Source of the DNA: JAFNGF01 sp964567045
GTDB taxonomy: Bacteria; Planctomycetota; Phycisphaerae; Sedimentisphaerales; Anaerobacaceae
NCBI GenBank assembly: GCA_964567045.1
Contig: CAZMLE010000152.1
Location: 1-5,814 of the forward strand
DNA: 5,814 nucleotides
Direction: 5' to 3'
Part shown: positions 1-5,554 of the stretch, piece after piece
How the letters are laid out: each line of letters begins with the position of its first letter
Position numbering within the stretch: position 1 is the first letter of the stretch
Made by a program: the position numbers and the translations under genes
Notes under the pieces: generated by a model
What the model saw: the letters and a program-made list of their open reading frames with translations, nothing else
Database searches by the model: none
What the model was told of the DNA's origin: nothing

Positions 1-1
1 A

Positions 2-172
2 GTAAATGGCATCCCAAAAGGGTCGATGGCATTTTCCTATCTTCAGGATATAGAGCCGGCCGACAGCGACTTTACCGAACCAGACGTAGCCGAGTATTTA
101 CAAACTCAGACCCAAGAAATGCCAGGACCGTTGTGGCTGATTTATTTAGCTCAGGGAAATCTGGGCGAATAA
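2..172 (+). CDS. C-terminal end of an unidentified protein (partial)
   Basis: This frame is open from the left edge to a TAA at 170-172 and gives 56 residues; the start lies outside the window. The peptide is rich in Asp and Glu in its middle (QDIEPADSDFTEPD) and ends in a hydrophobic patch (PLWLIYLAQG) followed by NLGE. The other two plus frames give Arg-rich or broken translations, so this frame is the most protein-like. An internal ATG at 26 is preceded by AAAAGGG, so a very short separate gene cannot be excluded, but a truncated longer gene is more likely. I do not recognise the family. It converges on the large minus-strand gene, with a strong hairpin between them. Confidence 0.5.
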   Translation, partial: VNGIPKGSMAFSYLQDIEPADSDFTEPDVAEYLQTQTQEMPGPLWLIYLAQGNLGE

Positions 173-190
173 CCTGCAAAAGCATCTGCT

Positions 191-248
191 TTAGCCCCCG
201 GACCGGAGTTTACCCGCCGTCCTTTTGGCGGGCCGGGGGTCAGGCTAA
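191..248. terminator. GC-rich nested hairpin between convergent genes
   Basis: Inner arms CCCGCC (213-218) and GGCGGG (227-232) enclose an 8-nt loop. Outer arms CCCCCGG (195-201) and CCGGGGG (233-239) extend the stem past an internal loop. TTAGCC (191-196) and GGCTAA (243-248) are also complementary. The hairpin lies between the plus-strand stop at 172 and the 3' end of the minus-strand gene. There is no T-run on either side, so a standard intrinsic terminator is not certain. It may be a dispersed palindromic unit or an mRNA-stabilising 3' structure. Confidence 0.4.
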
Positions 249-433
249 GGTAAAATCACGCCGCGAATACTCGGCTTGAATGTGAACTGAACTCGGCTTG
301 GGTTGTTGAAGTACAGCCGTTTGGTGATAGATTCAGCCGGCGAGAGTTTGCCATCGCCCAAAAGGCCTGACAAATCAAGATACGGCTTACCATCCGCCGT
401 CGCTGCCGCTGTAGCCGCTGCCATTTTAATCAC
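245..433 (-). pseudogene. fragment resembling the end of a surface-protein domain, in frame after the large gene
   Basis: This open frame (GTG at 433 or ATG at 424, TAG at 245-247) is in the same reading frame as the large gene that stops at 443-445, with only AAT GAA CAA between that stop and the GTG. The peptide has an Ala/Thr-rich start (KMAAATAAATADGKP) and then a motif around LSPAESITKRLYFNNPS followed by FTFKPSIRG. This resembles the last strands of Ig-like domains in large exported planctomycete proteins, where a 'LSPGE...FNNP' pattern is common as I recall. There is no good Shine-Dalgarno sequence ahead of either start. It is best read as a remnant or a stop-separated C-terminal extension, possibly translated only by readthrough. 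Confidence 0.35.
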
Positions 434-442
434 TTGTTCATT

Positions 443-3400
443 TTATGGTTTCTGCCCTGTGTGCCAGTTATCTGCAAAGACCATAAGGTCCCAGACATCC
501 ACGTAACCATCTATATTCCCAAAATCTGGTCCTGCCAAGTCAAACTTTGCGTCCCAGTTAGAGTCGGTGGTGCGTGTATGCCAGTGATCCGCAAATTGCA
601 TGAGGTCCCACACATCCACATATCCATCTGGCGGGCCACCATTAGCGCCACAGAAATCTCCAATCGGTGCTATTGTCAGCATGCCCGGCTTAGTCTCTGG
701 CTCGTAAGCCTCATAACCATCTGCCGTGGGCTCGAAGAAAAGAGGCATTGTTATGCTTATTGTACTCGTTTGTTTCTCCAAAATCTTGAATGTGACTTCA
801 GCTAGACTTCCATTGCCTTCCGGTGACGTGTCCATTGTCGCCGCCAAGATGCTCCCTGTTATAGTTGTCTTTCCTGTAGCGTTGTTAATATCTGGTATGA
901 AGGCTGTGCTTCCACCTGCCGACTTTAAGAAAGGTCCTTCAACGGCGCCTTGGCACTCTATACTGTTCACATCGAAAACAATTGTGGCATCAAAACCAGA
1001 CATATTTGTGACACTTTCGGCCCATATCTGTACTACTATAAGATCTCCAATATTAAGTCCCGCAATAGTTTTCGTCTTCTGTACTCCCTCCACACTCGCA
1101 TCAACGTCAACACTAACGCCGGCGGACGCCTGCACTACTACCGCCGCATCCCACCTGTCGTCCCGAACCTCATCGGGGCTAGTAGGCGTCGCATCCTTGA
1201 AGTCCTGGATCCCCGTGGCACTATCCACCGTCGGCACACTCCGGACCCAAACATAATATGTGCCAGGGGTCGAGGGGACGCTGATGACGGCATTGCTGCC
1301 CGACCATGGCTGCCAGCTTAGCCCCGGCACCGTGCTCGAAACCACCACAGGTTCGCCGCCGACCCAATTCCCAGAACCGTCGCGGAATCCGACCACCACC
1401 TTGATCAGGTCGGAACTCGATGCCCCGTGCACCTCTCCGCCTGTATTGCTCAGCGTCACGGACTGGCCAGGATCCGGAGTGGTGTCGCTGATCGTGCACG
1501 ACGTGATCCTCATGCCATAGGCATCCGTTTGTTGTGTGTAGTTTCGGCTGATAGAAGTTGTCTCGCCACTGTTTATATTGACCTGTTCACTTGGAGGCGC
1601 AGTCCAGCCGGCAACCGCTTTGTAATTGACCGTGTGCGAACCAACCGACAAACCTGTGACCGTAGCTCCACTGTTCTGCCAAGCGCCGCCGTCTACATTC
1701 CACTGGGCACCGGCTGAAACTGCCCCACCAGGACCAAGTGTAACCTGAAGGCTGCCGGTCTGTTGCGTGTAATTACGGCTGATAGCAGTTGTCTGGCCGT
1801 TGTTTATGGTGACCTGTTCGCTTGGAGGCGCAGTCCAACCAGTTATCGACTTGTAATTCACCGTGTGCGAACCAACCGACAAACCTGTGACCGTACCTCC
1901 ACTGTTCTGCCAAGCGCCGCCGTCTACATTCCACTGGGCACCGGCTGAAACTGCCCCACCAGGACCAAGTGTAACCTGAAGGCTGCCGGTCTGTTGCGTG
2001 TAATTACGGCTGATAGCAGTTGTCCGGCCGTTGTTTATGGTGACCTGTTCACTTGGAGGCGCAGTCCAGCCGGTTACCGTTTTGTAATTAACCGTATGGG
2101 AACCAACAGACAAGCCTGTAACCGTATCCTCACTGTTCTGCCAAGCGCCGCCATCGACATTCCACTGGGCACCTGCTGAAACCGCTCCGGATGGCCCAAG
2201 CGTAACCTTAAGGCTTCCGGTTTGTATAGCAGTGAAATTTGCCGTTACACTCTTGTTCGAATTCATGGTGATGGTAGTGGGATTTGAAGAACCTGAAGCA
2301 TCTCCACTCCAATTACTGAAGGTATAACCAGAACTCGCATTTGCCGTAAGCTGAACTGAGTCATTATAACTATAGCTTGACTTACTCGGGCTCTTCGTCA
2401 CAGACCCAGCACCGCTGGGACTAACACTGGTACTCAAAGTGTAAGTATTAGCTGTAAAGTTTGCTGTCACGCTCTTGTTCGAATTCATCGTGACGCTGGT
2501 AGGATTTGAAGAACCTGAAGCATCTCCACTCCAATTACTGAAGGTATAACCAGAACTCGGATTTGCCGTAAGCTGAACTGACTCATTATAACTATAGCTT
2601 GACTTATCGGGGTTCTTCGTCACAGACCCACCACCGCTGGGACTAACACTGGTATTCAAAGCGTACATAACATTAACATAAAGGCCATCAGATACATTCC
2701 ATACTTCGTTGTCCACGGAACAGCGCCCGTAACACTTTAAGAAATAAATTCCTGGCTGGCCAAAATTCTTATCTACGTAATCTGTACTATTCCAATCTTT
2801 GTCGGTCACCCAACCTTGCCATTGACCATCCAAGTATCTATCCGAGACCCACTTTAACTGAATTGAGTGATAGTGGTTGCAGATGCAAGCGCTTGAATAT
2901 CTGTGAGTTTCTCCTAAATAAACGCTCGTATGCCCAGAAGGTTTGTCTGGATAACTGACACAGTGGCCATAAACGCTTATAGAACTGAGGTCAACAGTAT
3001 AGTCGCTTCCCAATCCAGGATCCTCAACTTTCAGCCTAAGCCATATAATAGGATTGCCGCTTTGATCCTGAACAACGTCGGAACCATTAAACTGCGGACT
3101 TTCGTACAACGCGTCAGCGTCAAAATCAATATTATCGATCAACGTAAATCCACTATCCGAGTAATACTGGCCAGACCATGATGGTCCATTAATCTGGTCT
3201 CGTTGCCAGTTGAGTCCTGCAATAACGTCTGCACCTGAAGTCCTAGGCCGAACATAAACATTGAGAATATCACCCAAAAGTGTCTTTCCTTTGCCTCTGA
3301 ATTTTATAGTGAATTTGGCGTGTATCGGATCACCCAAGACAGATGATAAAGGAAACACTAATTCTAGTCGATCTTTCCAGAGATAGCTCAAGTCTTTTCC

Positions 3401-3631
3401 CATAGTGTGACCACTGGAATAATCGCTACCAGTCGAAGCAGGGGAAACCAACCACGCATCTGTTGAGGTATGACGCCAATAATACCCGCATATTTTAGTT
3501 GGTGACAATGTCCCGTTATCGATAGTTCCCGCGTATTGTGGGCCGGCAATAATTTTGTCTAGCGCCAAAGCAGTTACAGGCCAAAACGCCACTATTACGG
3601 CAAAACTAAGCGATAATAGGTTCTTTTTCAT
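443..3631 (-). CDS. secreted multidomain surface protein with InlB-type and PEGA-like repeats, cohesin-like and dockerin-like domains
   Basis: The 1062-residue product starts at an ATG 7 nt after a perfect AGGAGG and has a Sec signal peptide (KK, hydrophobic core, cleavage probably after ALA at 23). Residues 24-223 form an unrecognised beta-rich region. Residues 224-322 look like an Ig or PKD-type domain with Cys 224, 249, 251, 300 and 304, which may form disulfides. Residues 323-470 are two 74-residue InlB-B-like repeats (SGYTFSNWSGDASG, NKSVTANFTA). Residues 471-701 are three 77-residue PEGA-like repeats (AGAQWNVDGGAW, GLSVGSHTVNYK). Residues 703-834 resemble a CARDB-type adhesion module. 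Residues 838-988 resemble a cohesin domain. Residues 991-1062 carry two dockerin-like Asp motifs (D1002-D1009 and D1041-D1048). There is no catalytic domain. A structural or adhesive role at the cell surface is inferred; its binding partner is unknown. Confidence 0.93.
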   Translation of the reverse strand: MKKNLLSLSFAVIVAFWPVTALALDKIIAGPQYAGTIDNGTLSPTKICGYYWRHTSTDAWLVSPASTGSDYSSGHTMGKDLSYLWKDRLELVFPLSSVLGDPIHAKFTIKFRGKGKTLLGDILNVYVRPRTSGADVIAGLNWQRDQINGPSWSGQYYSDSGFTLIDNIDFDADALYESPQFNGSDVVQDQSGNPIIWLRLKVEDPGLGSDYTVDLSSISVYGHCVSYPDKPSGHTSVYLGETHRYSSACICNHYHSIQLKWVSDRYLDGQWQGWVTDKDWNSTDYVDKNFGQPGIYFLKCYGRCSVDNEVWNVSDGLYVNVMYALNTSVSPSGGGSVTKNPDKSSYSYNESVQLTANPSSGYTFSNWSGDASGSSNPTSVTMNSNKSVTANFTANTYTLSTSVSPSGAGSVTKSPSKSSYSYNDSVQLTANASSGYTFSNWSGDASGSSNPTTITMNSNKSVTANFTAIQTGSLKVTLGPSGAVSAGAQWNVDGGAWQNSEDTVTGLSVGSHTVNYKTVTGWTAPPSEQVTINNGRTTAISRNYTQQTGSLQVTLGPGGAVSAGAQWNVDGGAWQNSGGTVTGLSVGSHTVNYKSITGWTAPPSEQVTINNGQTTAISRNYTQQTGSLQVTLGPGGAVSAGAQWNVDGGAWQNSGATVTGLSVGSHTVNYKAVAGWTAPPSEQVNINSGETTSISRNYTQQTDAYGMRITSCTISDTTPDPGQSVTLSNTGGEVHGASSSDLIKVVVGFRDGSGNWVGGEPVVVSSTVPGLSWQPWSGSNAVISVPSTPGTYYVWVRSVPTVDSATGIQDFKDATPTSPDEVRDDRWDAAVVVQASAGVSVDVDASVEGVQKTKTIAGLNIGDLIVVQIWAESVTNMSGFDATIVFDVNSIECQGAVEGPFLKSAGGSTAFIPDINNATGKTTITGSILAATMDTSPEGNGSLAEVTFKILEKQTSTISITMPLFFEPTADGYEAYEPETKPGMLTIAPIGDFCGANGGPPDGYVDVWDLMQFADHWHTRTTDSNWDAKFDLAGPDFGNIDGYVDVWDLMVFADNWHTGQKP
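1529..2221 (-). repeat. three tandem 231-bp repeats encoding PEGA-like domains
   Basis: The units are 1991-2221, 1760-1990 and 1529-1759, each exactly 77 codons. The two units nearest the 3' end are almost the same in DNA: by eye, 1630-1759 and 1861-1990 differ at one base. The first unit (1991-2221) has diverged more. Each unit starts at the TGSL motif and ends at the SRNYTQ motif. The pattern points to recent in-frame duplication inside the surface-protein gene. Confidence 0.9.
2222..2665 (-). repeat. two tandem 222-bp repeats encoding InlB-B-like domains
   Basis: The units are 2444-2665 and 2222-2443, 74 codons each. They share long identical DNA stretches, for example around the SGYTFSNWSGDASGSSNP coding region. 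Differences fall mainly at the start of the unit (GGGSVTKNPDKSS against GAGSVTKSPSKSS) and in PSS against ASS. This fits the divergent InlB B-repeat type that recurs in bacterial surface proteins. Confidence 0.85.
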
Positions 3632-3638
3632 TTTCTAT

Positions 3639-3644
3639 CCTCCT
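3639..3644 (-). promoter_or_regulatory. ribosome binding site of the large surface-protein gene
   Basis: A perfect AGGAGG reads on the minus strand, 7 nt before the ATG at 3631. It fixes that start codon. Confidence 0.85.
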
Positions 3645-3650
3645 AAAAAA

Positions 3651-3677
3651 TTCGTTCATCAAGTCCTTGATAACGAA
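3651..3677. promoter_or_regulatory. imperfect 12-bp-arm palindrome upstream of the surface-protein gene
   Basis: On the plus strand TTCGTT-c-ATCAAG is followed by TC and then CTTGAT-AACGAA, so 12-bp arms pair with one bulged base around a 2-nt centre. It lies 20-46 nt before the start codon, just upstream of the ribosome binding site. The near-absent loop favours a dimeric repressor operator, though an RNA hairpin with a slightly opened tip is also possible. No convincing -35/-10 pair was found close by. Confidence 0.4.
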
Positions 3678-3978
3678 TCTGCGAGTTAGAATTCAACACC
3701 CTCTTTATCTTTACAATTTATCTCCGACAGATACTCTGCAAAATCTACGTTCGAACTGACCAGAAATATCCTGGGCACCGAGGCGCATTTCTTGAAGGTG
3801 TCACAGGACAAAGAAAAGAATACGATCGCAGGTCCTCTTTTACGAGCACGATTTTACACCCGCTATTCGCCTTTTGTGAATAGTAAAAGTAGGTATCTTT
3901 CGGGCTTTTTACATTTTTCTGAAACTCAGCCGAAAGCAGTTTCGGCCAATTTATGTGTTTTCTCCGGTATTATTCTTT
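3678..3978. other. intergenic region with two hairpins, no supported gene
   Basis: This stretch lies between the 3' end of the polyferredoxin gene's transcript and the 5' end of the surface-protein gene. It holds a hairpin with arms CTATTC (3863-3868) and GAATAG (3878-3883), flanked by TTTTA/TAAAA, and a perfect hairpin GCCGAAA-GCAG-TTTCGGC (3929-3946). The second could end transcription from the upstream operon, but no clean T-run follows it on the minus strand. No ORF here has a credible start with a ribosome binding site. The promoter of the surface-protein gene should lie here, but I could not assign it. Confidence 0.5.
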
Positions 3979-4066
3979 GACACGGATTAACACGGATTTA
4001 CACTGTTTATAATTCATTTCTCTGTGTGCTCTGTGTCTAAAAATGAAATACATTCACTCTGTGGCT
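3979..4066 (+). repeat. dispersed intergenic repeat with about 10-bp period
   Basis: The unit ACACGGATTA is repeated in tandem with slight variation (GACACGGATTAACACGGATT at 3979-3998, then TACAC). About 13 nt later comes a second periodic part, CTCTGTGTGCTCTGTGTC, and then CTCTGTGGCTTA. The same 25-nt core recurs twice at 5268-5368. I recall such sequences as common intergenic repeats in planctomycete and other environmental genomes. The origin and function are unknown. Confidence 0.7.
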
Positions 4067-4079
4067 TAACTTCTTTTTG

Positions 4080-4949
4080 TTACAGTCTCTTAGTCTCAGG
4101 GCGATCAAAGATGCTGCCCAGCGTGAGGGCACCGGGGCCGCAGCGCGTGCACTCAAGGCACCGGATACAACGTAAATCATTCGGGCTTTTTTCCGGCTCG
4201 ATGCCGAACTCACACAGCTTATGGCACCTCTCGCAGTGAGTACACTTGTCGGGATTCAAACGCAAGAAAAAGACCGAGACGCGATTAAACAGCGAGAATA
4301 TCGCGCCCAATGGGCACAGAATCCTGCACCATGGTCTTCTCACAAAGAAAACCGCCGCGAGAAAAAGCAGCAGTATCGTTAGCTTGAGCGCGTTTGGCCA
4401 GACAACCTGCAGGCCGGCCAGTGCCTGGCTCACCATGTTCGGCGCCGCTGCCTCCAGGCCTCCAGCCGGGCAGAACCGGCAGATAAATAGTGGATGGTCC
4501 TTGCCAAAAAAATACGGCACTAAAAACACTGCACCTATCAGAACCGCGTAGCGTAAATGCCCCGTCCAATTCGGCAGGTCGAACTTGGGAGTCGGAATCT
4601 TGCCCAGAAGGTCCTGCAAAAACCCGAACGGACATGCCCAGCCGCAGATAAGGCTGCCGAACACAGCCGCCGCCAGAACCAGCAAACCGACAGCGATGAA
4701 CGGAAAAATGTGCAGGGCCGTAAAGCTGGCCAGGACGCCGATTGGACAGGCAAAAGTAGCCAAAGGACATGCGTAACAATGAAAGACGGGGCCGCACATA
4801 TTGTGCAGGCGCAATCCAAGCGGGTCAAGCCAGAGCAACAGAAAAGCCGATTGTATCCACATTCGCCAGCGGGCCAACCCCCAAATAGATTTGGGGGCTA
4901 ACCGGTTAACCCCGCCATCACCATGGCGGGGTTTTGCTGTTTTGGCCAT
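4080..4949 (-). CDS. NapH/YccM-type membrane polyferredoxin, 4Fe-4S binding
   Basis: The 289-residue protein has about five hydrophobic segments (near residues 30-45, 78-101, 133-149, 185-203 and 215-229). Cys-rich signatures lie between them: HCYACP with a further CP (C58, C61, C68), CGWACP (C102, C106), CRFCP (C157, C160) and CRILCP (C208, C212). The C-terminus carries two ferredoxin-like sets, C236/C239/C242/C246 and C261/C264/C267/C270, fit for two [4Fe-4S] clusters. This matches the NapH/MauN/CcoG/YccM group, which moves electrons across or along the inner membrane. The physiological donor and acceptor are unknown. The start is uncertain: AAAGGAGG lies 2 nt from an ATG at 4958, 5 nt from a GTG at 4955 and 11 nt from the ATG at 4949. 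The gene follows the small membrane protein by 18-27 nt, so the two probably form an operon. The first 28 codons run through a cluster of palindromes. Confidence 0.92.
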   Translation of the reverse strand: MAKTAKPRHGDGGVNRLAPKSIWGLARWRMWIQSAFLLLWLDPLGLRLHNMCGPVFHCYACPLATFACPIGVLASFTALHIFPFIAVGLLVLAAAVFGSLICGWACPFGFLQDLLGKIPTPKFDLPNWTGHLRYAVLIGAVFLVPYFFGKDHPLFICRFCPAGGLEAAAPNMVSQALAGLQVVWPNALKLTILLLFLAAVFFVRRPWCRILCPLGAIFSLFNRVSVFFLRLNPDKCTHCERCHKLCEFGIEPEKSPNDLRCIRCLECTRCGPGALTLGSIFDRPETKRL

Positions 4950-4962
4950 GGCCACCATGGCC
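4878..4962. repeat. cluster of four perfect palindromes over the start of the polyferredoxin gene
   Basis: From left to right: CCCCCAAAT-AG-ATTTGGGGG (4878-4897), TAACCGGTTA (4899-4908), an 11-bp arm pair AACCCCGCCAT-CACC-ATGGCGGGGTT (4908-4933), and an 8-bp arm pair around 3 nt (4944-4962). On the plus strand the third is followed by T-rich DNA, like an intrinsic terminator. On the minus strand they fold the 5' end of the polyferredoxin mRNA and cover its start codons. They could be an inserted repetitive extragenic-type element that is now translated. Confidence 0.75.
4944..4962 (-). promoter_or_regulatory. hairpin after the UGA of the small gene: SECIS candidate or translation-control stem
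   Basis: On the minus strand GGCCATGG-TGG-CCATGGCC forms a perfect 8-bp stem with a 3-nt loop. It begins 14 nt after the UGA at 4979-4977, and the loop begins 22 nt after it. This is within the spacing I recall for bacterial SECIS elements, and a G lies in the first two loop bases. The same stem hides the end of the polyferredoxin ribosome binding site and its start codons, so it could equally couple translation of the two genes. Confidence 0.35.
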
Positions 4963-4968
4963 TCCTTT
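4961..4968 (-). promoter_or_regulatory. ribosome binding site of the polyferredoxin gene
   Basis: AAAGGAGG reads on the minus strand between the small gene's stop and the candidate starts at 4958 (ATG), 4955 (GTG) and 4949 (ATG). Spacing argues against 4958 and leaves 4955 and 4949 open. The site overlaps the second in-frame UGA (4970-4968) by its first base. Confidence 0.7.
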
Positions 4969-4976
4969 CACTTTAG

Positions 4977-5225
4977 TCAGGTAGGACAGGCTTGCGGCGC
5001 CTTGTCGGTGTAAGTTTTCTTCACCTGCCCTGACGCATCTCGCTCCAAGCCTCCAACAGTAACCTCCTTGATAAGAGCAGGCTCGGCCTTAGCCGACGCC
5101 GGCGAGTCCGTTCCCTGGGCGGGCGAGATGCTTGTGGAGTGGAAAAACACGCCGTAGGTGAGGGCCAGTGCTCCAGCCGCAACCAGCACGCAAGAGACCA
5201 TGATTTTTCGCTTACTATTGAGCAT
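4977..5225 (-). CDS. small membrane-anchored protein ending in Cys-Pro-Thr at UGA; candidate selenoprotein
   Basis: The conventional product is 82 residues from the ATG at 5225, which has a weak GGAAAG 7 nt upstream; a GTG at 5240 has no ribosome binding site. A basic start (NSKRK) precedes a hydrophobic segment (about residues 9-28) that should be a membrane anchor or uncleaved signal. Next come a Ser/Pro/Ala linker and a short conserved-looking part (IKEVTVGGLERDASGQVKKT). The last residues are C80-P81-T82, directly followed by UGA. Reading that UGA as selenocysteine gives C-P-T-U, then Leu-Lys and a second UGA at 4970-4968, for 85 residues with a CxxU redox motif at the extreme C-terminus outside the membrane. 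It sits between the tRNA-Sec gene and a polyferredoxin gene, which suits a redox role. I do not recognise the family by sequence. That it is a gene is fairly likely; the selenocysteine reading is a hypothesis. Confidence 0.7.
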   Translation of the reverse strand: MLNSKRKIMVSCVLVAAGALALTYGVFFHSTSISPAQGTDSPASAKAEPALIKEVTVGGLERDASGQVKKTYTDKAPQACPT

Positions 5226-5238
5226 ACAGGTTCTTTCC

Positions 5239-5394
5239 ACTTAACCATTCGGGCTACAGCTTTGTTCGACACAGATTAACACTGATTAACACGGCAAGAA
5301 AATTAGCAGTCCCGATCAGGGATGGCCGAGCCATTACAAAACAGTGTGAATCCGTGTAAATCCGTGTCTAAAACCTACTTAACCGCTCGGGCTA
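5239..5394. repeat. inverted pair of the 10-bp-period repeat bounded by 18-bp direct repeats
   Basis: Two 25-nt cores face each other: 5268-5292 on the plus strand and 5344-5368 on the minus strand, matching at 21 of 25 positions. The loop holds a small stem ATGGC-CGA-GCCAT. Outside lie direct repeats ACTTAACCATTCGGGCTA (5239-5256) and ACTTAACCGCTCGGGCTA (5377-5394), which match at 16 of 18. The block fills the spacer between the tRNA-Sec gene and the small membrane-protein gene and looks like an inserted non-coding element. Confidence 0.65.
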
Positions 5395-5398
5395 AAAA

Positions 5399-5493
5399 TG
5401 GCGGAGGCGAATGGGAATCGAACCCACCCGGGACCTTTTAGGCCCCACACTGGTTTTGAAGACCAGGAGCACCACCAGGCACCAATCACCTCC
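5399..5493 (-). tRNA. selC: tRNA-Sec (anticodon UCA)
   Basis: The 95-nt minus-strand RNA folds as a selenocysteine tRNA. It has an 8-bp acceptor stem GGAGGTGA/TCGCCTCC, a 6-bp D stem GGTGCC-TGGT-GGTGCT with wobble pairs, an anticodon arm CTGGT-CTTCAAA-ACCAG with UCA, and a long variable arm GGGGCC-TAAAA-GGTCCC. The T arm has loop TTCGATT, the discriminator is G, and CCA is encoded at 5401-5399. The long acceptor and D stems together with UCA separate it from tRNA-Ser and from suppressor tRNAs. It is charged with Ser, converted by SelA and delivered to UGA by SelB; those genes must lie elsewhere. A TTTTT follows the CCA. Confidence 0.97.
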
Positions 5494-5525
5494 GCATCGC
5501 ATTACTTATTATTTTACCAGATACC

Positions 5526-5554
5526 ATAGTAATAAGTTCGCTTCATCCAGTCAA
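5526..5554 (-). promoter_or_regulatory. sigma70-type promoter of the tRNA-Sec gene
   Basis: On the minus strand TTGACT (5554-5549) is separated by 17 nt from TACTAT (5531-5526), matching consensus at 5 of 6 and 4 of 6 positions with ideal spacing. The start point would be near 5519, giving a leader of about 26 nt before the mature tRNA end at 5493. The downstream operon may be transcribed from here too, as no other clear promoter was seen between the tRNA and the small gene. Confidence 0.65.

Noticed and set aside
1763..2179. Plus-strand ORFs of 61 codons repeated across the PEGA-like region
   Set aside because: They recur with the 231-bp period because they are the antisense of the repeated domains in the large gene. 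None has its own start signals.
3689..3853. Minus-strand open frame of 55 codons ending with TAA at 3686 (contains VPRIFLVSSNVDFAEYLSEI)
   Set aside because: The peptide looks protein-like, but there is no ATG near its beginning, no ribosome binding site, and a stop codon just upstream. It could be a gene remnant, but I cannot support it as a feature.
3792..3980. Plus-strand ORF of 62 codons in the intergenic region
   Set aside because: No ribosome binding site, an unremarkable composition, and it runs through the two intergenic hairpins.
4908..4940. Intrinsic terminator on the plus strand (11-bp stem then T-rich)
   Set aside because: The shape fits, but it lies inside the minus-strand polyferredoxin gene and no plus-strand gene leads into it. 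It is recorded as part of the palindrome cluster.
4080..5225. Readthrough of both UGAs to give one fused protein of the small anchor and the polyferredoxin
   Set aside because: The two genes are in the same frame with only two UGAs between them, so a fusion is possible on paper. A good Shine-Dalgarno sequence sits between them, and two recoded UGAs three codons apart with one hairpin would be very unusual. Separate proteins, with at most the first UGA recoded, is simpler.
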